From NCBI GenBank assembly GCA_047495785.1, contig JBLDXI010000032.1:3782001-3846000 (forward strand): a DNA stretch of 64,000 nucleotides, read 5' to 3'. The position numbers and the translations under genes were made by a program. Shown piece after piece: positions 56,011-64,000 of this stretch. Within the stretch, counting starts at the first letter, position 1; every line of letters starts with the position of its first letter. The notes below the pieces were generated by a model, which saw nothing but the letters and a program-made list of their open reading frames with translations, was not told the DNA's origin and ran no database searches. This DNA comes from Lepidodermella squamata. Taxonomy: Eukaryota; Gastrotricha.

Positions 56011-56880
56011 GCGATTTCATATCAGGAATCAAAGGCATGTAGGTTCACCTTTGTCAAATGTTACCGTCATACGTTATAGGGGATAGGTTTATAATCAAGC
56101 CGCTGTTATAATCAATTTCCATTTAATCTTAGTTTCCAAGCTTGATACGCCTAAACTGATGAAATTCGAACATCTGATTCCATGCAATTGATTCCGATGA
56201 ATGTTAAATAGGTCAGATTAATCATGCTATTGTCTAATTGGTAGCTTCGAACCGCGACCAGCCAAAGTAAAATATCGTTAGCTTTTCTCACTCACAAATT
56301 CAACCTCAAGCTCATTTTTTGTCGAAAGTTTCTGTCACCAAATAGACGACAAAACCATCGCTTTTAGGTAGCGGGGAGCGGTACAATTTTGTCAGGTACA
56401 ACTTTGACAACATTTTTTCTACCTGCTGGCCTACCTGGGTCTTTCATCATAAAATTCGTAAAAATGTGCGAAAAATTCCCGACCTCTTCTAGTTCAAGAA
56501 TATTCAATTATTTTTCCCGATTTCGATTCGATTATTGGCGATTGATTTTTCCGAACAATCAAAGTTCGGGCATGTTGAAAAAACGCACCTCAAGTGATTT
56601 CAGCCATGTCTAGTCATTTGAAAAGACAACAGCTGACGCTTAATAATTATTGCAAAACACCCTATTTTCGAACGATTGAAGATAGAGATAGGGTCGAAAT
56701 CGCTTGGCGGGTCTTAAATAACGAGAGTTTCTACTCTTATCATTCTAATCCATATGCTATTTTCTATGCTCCATCCGTATCATTTAATACCGTTTCGAGT
56801 GACTATTTGAATACGTTTTTCAGGTGTTATCGTGATCATTTCACGACGTGATCATCGGCCTGAACTGGTTGCTGTGTAAT
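56011..56880. other. Unassigned; one 82-codon ORF
   Basis: The ORF at 56606-56851 starts with an ATG and has mixed composition (HLKRQQLTLNNYCKTP), but no recognised family and no supporting context. The rest is AT-rich. Confidence 0.2.
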
Positions 56881-56889
56881 AATGCCGTA

Positions 56890-57600
56890 GTCGTTTGCTA
56901 CATCTCCGCTTTCGCGGTGTCGACTGGCGCCGTCTTTCGCCGCCGTTCGGGCCACTCAGTACCGTCGATGGCCGGTTGGTTAAAGGCCGCATGACTACGG
57001 CTCAACTCGCCCGCCTCGACCGCCACACATGCCTGCATGTCGATATTGGGTGTTGCTTGGACACCCTTTGACTCTCTGTCACTCCGCTCGGCATAGGCTG
57101 TTAAAGCCTCCAACCTCGACCCACTGGATGGAACAGCCCGTCCTTGTCTTGAGTGGCGACGAGCGCCGCGTTGTTCTCGGCAGTATCTGCTGCTCATGAA
57201 CCGGGCCGAGATCAACCTTACCGTTTGGCCCGTCTCGTTCGCCCCGCCTTCCGCGTCCGACTCGGTGCCGGACGACTTAGAAGACCTTAAATCTCGCTCA
57301 AAGATAGGTCTTAGTGACGCCGCCGCCATGCGTGCCGTACTAGTTGCGTTCGCGGCAGTGTTTAGCGACTGTCTGATGGACATCCAGCTGAAACAGCCGC
57401 TTTTCATCGACCGATCAGCGTGCCTCTCTGGTACCGAAATCAAGTCAAACAGCAAGCTAAACGTCAAAACAACAGCGGTTTCGTCTAATTTTAAATCAAC
57501 GGCTGTAGCTTTACCGTCCGAAATAACTGAAAGCTCTGAGTCAAGTCAAACAAGGGTCATCGATTTCAAACCAGGTAAACAATTTCTTTAATTTGATAGA
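56890..57600 (+). pseudogene. Ty3/Gypsy protease-RT linker remnant
   Basis: The frame with MRAVLVAFAAVFSDCLMDI and QLKQPLFI parallels LLLAEFAPIFSDSSMSI and RLKQPLLI at 63.1 kb, so the two are related Gypsy pol fragments. Confidence 0.5.
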
Positions 57601-58730
57601 ACCTATGTCGCTCCTGTGACTTTTTCGGAATTGATTTCTTACTTCCTTACTCGTAATGTTTCGCGCGCTAGACTTTGGTTTTATTTGCTGCGCAAGTATT
57701 TTAGCGAGGCTAAATGCGCGTTTTGTGTCGTTTTTGCGAATTTTCATGCGTTGTTATTTCGAATTGTGACGCATTTTGTTGGCCGATCAGTCAACGCTAT
57801 ATTCAGCGAAGAATTAGCCTTTGTCCACGTCGATATTAGCGGAAGAACATATTAACGCACCTGTTGATTCTGGGTCATGAGCTTCTTTCATTAATGAACA
57901 TGTCTCTGATGATCTATCGCTTAAGTATTCGATGAGTACTGATGTAGTGTGTTTTCATCGCTCTACTGCCTATGTTTGAAATACTTTCCCTATTCCTTCC
58001 CGATTTACTTATTCTGCTCAGGGCGTAAGGCGAATTTTTTCACGAGTCGAAGTTAATGAGATGGAGCGTTTTCGAAATTAGGAACAAACCGAGTGATCTA
58101 ACATTAGCAGAGCAAGGCCTGTAATTTTCAGGGATGTAATTCATGCGAGTTTTTTTTTACCTCATTTCAACCCATTTTTCTGCTGCAAGTGAGCATCAAC
58201 TAGTACCTCGCCGAGCGGAATTATAACCACCTTGAAGAGCGAAGCCGATTTACTGAAGCAATAGTAGTTACGCCGCTGATTATGATGTCGTGCTCTATTA
58301 TGGGCATCACTTTATTCTCGCTATTTAGTCGCGTGCTATTGTGGATTCGCTATTTCGGTTTAGCTATCGTGTCGGCCGGTCGTCTTTCGCTCAAATATTT
58401 GACGAGTACTTTCGTTTCGGGTTTTCTGGGCTCTACTGCATCTGCCTCAAATCCTTTCTCTTTTCCTTCCCGATTTATACTGCTTCTGGCGTAGCCATTT
58501 TCCTCTCGATTTTTGTTGACCACAAAATATTTAATTCTCTCACTATTCGTGGCAATTATAATCTACCGAAAGATGATGATAGTCTAAATTGCCTCTGTTC
58601 CGCTCGAATTTGTCCACCCTTGGTTTACAATCTGCTTAAGTGCAGATGGCTGAAGATTCCATCGAAAAACGCTCTTTCTTTCGATCGAGGATTGTTTGAG
58701 TTTGTTGCCATGTGCCATTTAATTTATGAA
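57601..58730. other. Unassigned AT-rich region
   Basis: Several frames of 60-150 codons occur (57616-57855, 58282-58494, 58341-58817), aromatic-rich and without recognisable motifs. The last runs into a Gypsy RT remnant, so much of this may be decayed pol sequence. Confidence 0.25.
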
Positions 58731-58734
58731 AGCC

Positions 58735-58990
58735 GGCGCTCAATTTCAGCGTTTGATGGTTATCGTTTTCGTTTCAGCCAGTTTAATTTGGATGTTTTTC
58801 CTCGTTTACTTGGATGATATTATCTAATTTAGTTCGAATGAAGATGAATGAATTCCGCGTTTGCGTAACATGTTCGAGCGACTACGTCGCCATAGCCTAA
58901 AATTGAAGCCTTGCAAATGTTTCTTTTCCGTCAAATTAAATATTTGGGACATATTGTTTCTGAAAATGGTCTCGAACCTGACATTGTCCG
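58735..58990 (+). pseudogene. Ty3/Gypsy reverse-transcriptase remnant
   Basis: YLDDII (catalytic block), then LRNMFERLRRHSLKLKPCKC and, after a frameshift, IKYLGHIVSENGLEPDI, the conserved Ty3/Gypsy RT end. Stops are present. Confidence 0.65.
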
Positions 58991-60250
58991 TTTTTATTGA
59001 ATTGTCCTTGCTTACGCTTTCTGTTTCATTAGACGGGCTAGGCTCTTCGCCGCTCGTTTTCACCCGGCTGACTGCTTTGTTCTTGCCATTTTGACACTAA
59101 CTGGGTCATATTCAAGCGGCTTGTCTTAGTCGTCAAAGGGCTGGGATCGACACGCATCTACTTTTACTCAACCCGTCAATTCGTAAAATTCGTGCTCAGA
59201 GTGGCCGCTCACTTCAGGTGATCGATGGTGAATCGAACTCAAATGACGCCATTTTCAGTCGTTTTTGTGTCAAATCAGTTAGTCCAGCTCGAAATTGACT
59301 GTGGGGTGACATTTATTTAGACTGAGTTTAGAAGCAAATCGGTTCTCATGCTCTTGAACCCTGCAACACGAGATTCGCAAGTGCATCGAATCACCCGATA
59401 CCCGATACCGTTTCGGGCAAAGTCGTCTTGCCGGCGTTCCTGGTCGGCAAAACGCTTCGGACGTTTTGTTTCATGTTTCTGCACATCTTAATCTGCTTGG
59501 TCATATTGGAATCCTTCAGTTGAATTTATTTATTGATCAGTTGCTAGGAATAATATCTGGTACTTCTTCACCTCGACATGTTTCGAAGCTTGAGCCGGAG
59601 TAGGAGCCGCTCCAACAGACGAGGGTTATTATTGTTATTAATATCTTCTCAGCGTTCTCATTCTGAGCCAACTCTGGCTACTTGAAACTTCGGCTTCTGC
59701 GATGCAGTGCTAGGCGCCGCCTCAAAAACTGCCCTTAACATGCTGGATAAAGCTCAACGAGCTGGAATCCGAGCTCGCTGCTGAAGCCGTTTCAGTTCTC
59801 CGTTGGCTCACTTCTCCTGGACCTTCAATTTTCGCTCTGCGGACGAAGAAACGTCCACATTATCCAACTCATGTGGCAGTTCCTTCACGGCAAAGCGCCC
59901 GACCGCTGATAGAAGCCTTCTCGAGGGACACCGTTTGCTACACTAGAACGCGCTTCAATGACACTGACATCTTGTTAGCGGAATGTAAACACCACTGGTC
60001 AACGCAAGTTCTTCCATCCCCGCATTAAAGCTTGAAACGACACAGCAGCATCGTGCGCAAACTCGAGCCCACCAGAGCCACTCGTCAAGCCGCCTGTCTT
60101 GTCGAGTTCGTCAAGGAGCAACTGGATCATTGAATTGAATTAGAGCCCTAGCTTTTATTTTTTTTCTCCATATATTTGTTACTTAGATTTGAGATTCTCT
60201 TTCAAGAGCACCCTTGAAAACCATCACTTTTGATCAACGGGTTCCTCTAA
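58991..60250 (+). mobile_element. LINE-family repeat, copy C
   Basis: Carries the tgaattgtccttgcttacg and ctcgttttc blocks, the RT C-terminal area and the 3' region, with 59740-60015 nearly identical to 42540-42820. It abuts the Gypsy RT remnant on the left and the MITE on the right. Confidence 0.6.
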
Positions 60251-60349
60251 TACCGTATTTTATCGAATAAGTAACCTGGGATACTAATTGTTTCCGAACT
60301 CGAAAAATAGTGGAAAAATTTCGGGGCTATTATTCGATAAAATACGGTA
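60251..60349. mobile_element. 99-bp MITE with 20-bp TIRs
   Basis: The ends are TACCGTATTTTATCGAATAA and its exact reverse complement. A related unit lacking the right TIR is at 43144-43231. No coding capacity. Confidence 0.75.
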
Positions 60350-60919
60350 TCTCAACATTCAACCCAAGAATATCACCAGTAATGGTGACTGGGTTTTAAC
60401 TCAATTGAAAATTAGTCATTTATTTTTTCAAGAGTTTCATGTGGCGGTGACAGGTTGTAGTCCCGCCACGCTCCATTGAACAAGCGATTCGCGGTCGCGT
60501 GCGCTGCCCCTCTCTTATCATTTTGTTTAACTTCTTTCATTTTTTCATAGTAACATTTATATAGAACATTTATATATATATATTTGTTAGTTATTCCTTG
60601 CGTCGGTCCGCGCCTTCACATTGCCTTCCTGTCCAGCGGCATCGGTAATTACTATGCTATGTTCACCAGTTCACGCCTTCTCATGTCGCCCTTCTGTAAG
60701 TTAGACCCAAGCATAACTTACATACACTGCCCGCTCTCATCGCCTATCACGTGATCGGTATGTTCCCAACGTTATTTCTGTTTCTCCGTCATACAATATT
60801 TTATCGTCAGGACGCGCTTACCTATCACTTGTCTGCCTCTGCCCATTCTGCCGCCTCGACTTTTTATTGTCAGAACCCGGTATGCCGATCCGCTTAATTC
60901 CTTTGAACGCTCATTTAAA
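60350..60919. other. No gene seen
   Basis: AT-rich spacer with a short (TA)n run near 60570-60585. Confidence 0.3.
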
Positions 60920-63305
60920 CATTTGCTTTGTACAGGGCAACCCGCCTGGCGCGCAGAACGCAAGCTTCTATGGCGGATGCTTGCCATTGACCCGTTAGCT
61001 CGGCAATATCGCGACCCTTCGCCTCAGCGGCCACGGTCCAGTTCACTGAAATACGGATCTTCAACCCGATATGACTCGGCCGCGACCGCAGCCGTCCCGT
61101 CGTCGCGGATAAACTTCGCCCCGTCTAGCATCGCGTCAGCATTGGCGGCACCTATCGAGCTGAAGGACCTGCTAGAGAAGCAGTGCGTGAACGTTATCCA
61201 ACCATCGTACCGCATCTCACTTTCGCGGCCCGATGCCGCGAGACTCTGAAGGATCTGAACCCGGAATCGACCCCGGAGGTCATCAAGCAATCTAACGGGC
61301 TACTAAACGAGAAGTGCAAGGCGGTACCGAGTAGCCTTCTCGCCGCATCTCGGGTGCCAGTGACCATCGTCCAGTTATTCAAGGAGCTTCAACGGCGCGT
61401 CCCGTCTACGGCCCTGGAGGAAAGGCCGAAACAGGGCGCCGACGAATCGGTTGTTATCTTCGGCGACACTTGCCGGCGCCACATGAAGCAAACCCACCCG
61501 GAACTCCCAGAGGAAGCCGTCGACGAGTTGGCCGCTCAGCTTTTCATCGATGGGCTCCGTCCGGGCGAACCCCTGAACCGCGCTCTTCAGCGGTAGGAGG
61601 AGTTTAAGGCGGACTGTTGTTACCCCCCGCGATTACCGGTACTGGTCAACTGGGTCGCAGCCGTCGAACGAGCCGAGTTGCGACTCGTTGCCGACGATAC
61701 GAAGACGAAGTCGAAGCCGGCCATCACCATCGCGCCGGTCGAAGTGGCGCCCAGCGAGAATGTAATGAGTCCGCCTCGGCACAAGGGCGCAAACCAGCCT
61801 TCGCAGTGCCAGGCGCAACAGTAACGGCCACCGCATGCACAACAACAGTTTGCCGGTTCGTTTCAGCCCTATCACCTGCTGGGTTCCTCGCAACCGCCGC
61901 CTCCCATCTACGGTCAAGGCCAGGTCACGCACGCCCAACATCAGGCTATACAGGCGTTACAGCAGCCGCCCCAGTTCGCTCACCAACCTGGCACGGCCGA
62001 TGGCTACAACATGGAGGCGTTCCAGCAACGACCGCCTAGTTCGTAACCGCCGCCGTTCTGTCCCGCCGTGGCCTGAAGACATCAGCCAGATGGCCCATTA
62101 CCACCAGCTCTACGTTTGCTGGCGTTGCGGCGCAGCGGACCATAGCTTTCGGGACTTTGTTTGCCCCAGGATGCCGGCCCAGGTTAAGGCAATGAACATC
62201 TCAGTCAAACTAGAAGGGCAGACGGGCCTGGTGGCCACCCATTCTTGCTATGGCCTCCTGATGCTGCGATTGCCACCTTATCCGCTGCCCTTGACGTGCT
62301 GCGTCTTCACCGTTGCCGAGCACGCCGTCTCGGGCCTGTTGGATACCGGCGCTAACGCGACCATCGTCACGCTGGAACTCTGCACCTTTCTCGGTCTACC
62401 TATACAGCCGCTGGCACACAATGTCGTCATGCGCACTGGCGATGGCCGTCTTGTCGATCCCGGATACATCCTCCGCACCGCCTTGTTGCCATTGGCCGTT
62501 TCCTCGGACGAGTCCCATTTTCACCGGCCTTCGTGCTGTCCAATTCTAGCCACACCCTTATCATAGGACTCGACTGGCTTCTCCGGCGCCAGGCGATCAT
62601 CGACCTACGTCGCCTCATGCTAGTGGGCACAACCTGAAAGTTACCCATCACCCTTGCGCCGCCCGCCGGTCCTCGCTGGGCCGCCGTCTGCGTCGAAAAC
62701 CTGCCCGGCCTCGATACCGGAGTACTCGTTAACGAACACATGACTGCTGCTCGCATCAGCACTAGCGCGCCGACTTCGACGGCTACCCCGGCGTGCATGT
62801 CCATGCTATGTGCTGCCTGGGCGCCGTTCGAGCCCGACTCTTCGCCTCGCCTGTCCTCGTCGACCGGCCGCGTCATGCCTTTAGGCCTGGGCTTCGTCCG
62901 CCTCGACACGGCTACTCACTCAGCGAGTCGGTTCTTGAAAGCGACCGTCATTGCTTGACCGTTGGTGGCACGGTATTGTTCACGACCCGCGCCGAGTTCA
63001 ACCTTGCCTCGGGTCAGCTCTCCATCGCGCCGCCCAGCCAATCCGAATCGTTTCCCGGCGATGTTCGCGCGCTTATCGATCGCTCGGTTGTGGGGCTGAA
63101 CCCTGAGGATGGCGCCGCGCTCCGACTGCTCCTCGCCGAGTTCGCGCCGATCTTCAGCGACAGCTCGATGAGCATTCGCCTGAAGCAGCCCCTGCTGATT
63201 GAGACGACGGCTACGAAGACGAACAACATGCCTCGCCGCTACATGGGCCGCGCAAGAAGTCCGAAATGCGTAAGCACCTCCGATTCTTGCGCGAGCGTGG
63301 CCTGA
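60920..63305 (+). pseudogene. Ty3/Gypsy gag-protease region
   Basis: A gag frame at 61183-61596 (ELQRRVPSTALEERPKQGA, then QLFIDGLRPGEPLNRALQR), a knuckle-like CWRCGAADHSFRDFVC near 62120, and a protease frame with SGLLDTGANATIVTLELC near 62340. After that comes the pre-RT LLLAEFAPIFSDS block near 63130. There are several stops and frame changes, and no RT follows. Confidence 0.65.
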
Positions 63306-63590
63306 TCGACCCCGTTGTTGCTCATGTCCTGATTGTTTTCGCGTAGGTAATTGGTCTTGTTACCTATAATTTTGGTCTATTTCACTGATGAATTCAACCT
63401 GACTTTATTAAAAAAATTGAGAAAAAAATTGTAAATGAAAAAATCCGTGCGCCAACGGAATCAAACGCGTGAAGTTAATGTTAAAAGCATAAACTCCACG
63501 AGCCACTGGTGACCACACAACTATGATCAATAGGTTTTTCTTAATTCTTAATCCACTGAAATACCAAAATTGAGCATCTTGATTTATCCA
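63306..63590. other. No gene seen
   Basis: AT-rich; nothing recognisable. Confidence 0.3.
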
Positions 63591-63664
63591 GCGCTCGTAG
63601 TCTAGTGGATAGATTGCTGCTTAGGTGGCAGGGAATCATTAATCATTAGTTCGATGCCTGGGCG
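63591..63664 (+). tRNA. tRNA-like sequence (pseudogene or SINE head)
   Basis: An A-box-like TAGTCTAGTGG and a B-box-like GTTCGATGCC are about 40 bp apart. A CTGC/GCAG anticodon stem with a 7-nt loop TTAGGTG (anticodon AGG if real) can be drawn. The acceptor and T stems pair poorly, so it is probably a decayed tRNA gene or tRNA-derived SINE. Confidence 0.35.
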
Positions 63665-64000
63665 TTTGGTAGCGAAACCTAACCTGCAACAGCTTATCGC
63701 ATGAGTTCCAAAGAACGATGATCACGGCCTCTTGCACTCTACAAAATTTCAGGATCATTCACCAGCAGCCGCTACAAGTAATGGCTACAAAACCGGCCGA
63801 AGAAAATTGCCATCAAATTTCAACCTGTCCGACAAGAGCAGGCCTCACTGAAAACCGTCGAGCAAATTCGCGAAATTTTTTCTAATTATTTTCTTGAATG
63901 ATGCCTCCTTCTATCTTTCAATCTCGAGCAACTCTAATAGCGCGCAATTTTCGAATTTTGAAAATAATAACACACTTCGATTGATTACTGGTTTCTGGTT
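63665..64000. other. No gene seen
   Basis: Window end; no supported feature. Confidence 0.3.

Overview
The window is animal nuclear DNA. Host genes have short spliced introns of about 50-70 bp, and the recognisable proteins are metazoan: a Numb-associated kinase (AAK1/BMP2K type), a CNOT7/CAF1 deadenylase, PHOSPHO-type HAD phosphatases and a CENP-E-like kinesin. A 3' splice acceptor lies 0-35 nt upstream of nearly every host start codon. Some genes are packed head to tail on one strand. Together these suggest a small invertebrate, possibly one with spliced-leader trans-splicing (nematode, rotifer or flatworm grade). The species cannot be fixed from sequence alone.

Layout. 1-1.87 kb: no confident gene. 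1.87-5.6 kb (minus): a six-exon NAK-family kinase with a long AP-2/EH-binding tail. 5.6-9 kb: LINE tail, a three-copy repeat and a pogo-like TIR element. 9.3-13.7 kb (plus): a possible micro-exon gene, a small CxxC zinc-ribbon gene, and a nearly intact MULE-like transposase with a C-terminal OTU cysteine-protease domain. 15-20.9 kb (minus): a broken Ty3/Gypsy element (gag, protease, integrase remnant) with an Ulp1-type protease next to its protease. A 2.1 kb MULE is lodged in it, encoding a DDE/SWIM transposase and carrying inverted end arrays of an 18-bp repeat. 22.8-23.7 kb: a LINE 3' end.

24.7-30.2 kb (plus) is the main host gene block: intronless CNOT7/CAF1, then four tandem PHOSPHO-like phosphatases, each preceded by its own splice acceptor.

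30.3-64 kb is a transposon graveyard: repeated copies of one LINE 3' region, Ty3/Gypsy fragments (gag, protease, RT, RNase H), an RTE-like LINE, a P-element/THAP9-like transposase remnant, a 97-bp-arm hairpin with a nested mini-hairpin, MITEs and a tRNA-like sequence. At 43.5-50.8 kb a decayed CENP-E-type kinesin is split by a complete two-ORF APE-type LINE, the best candidate here for a recently mobile element.

Host functions are unrelated (endocytic kinase, mRNA deadenylation, small-phosphate metabolism). The element-encoded proteins share one theme: ubiquitin/SUMO-type cysteine proteases (OTU, Ulp1) next to transposase or retroelement genes.
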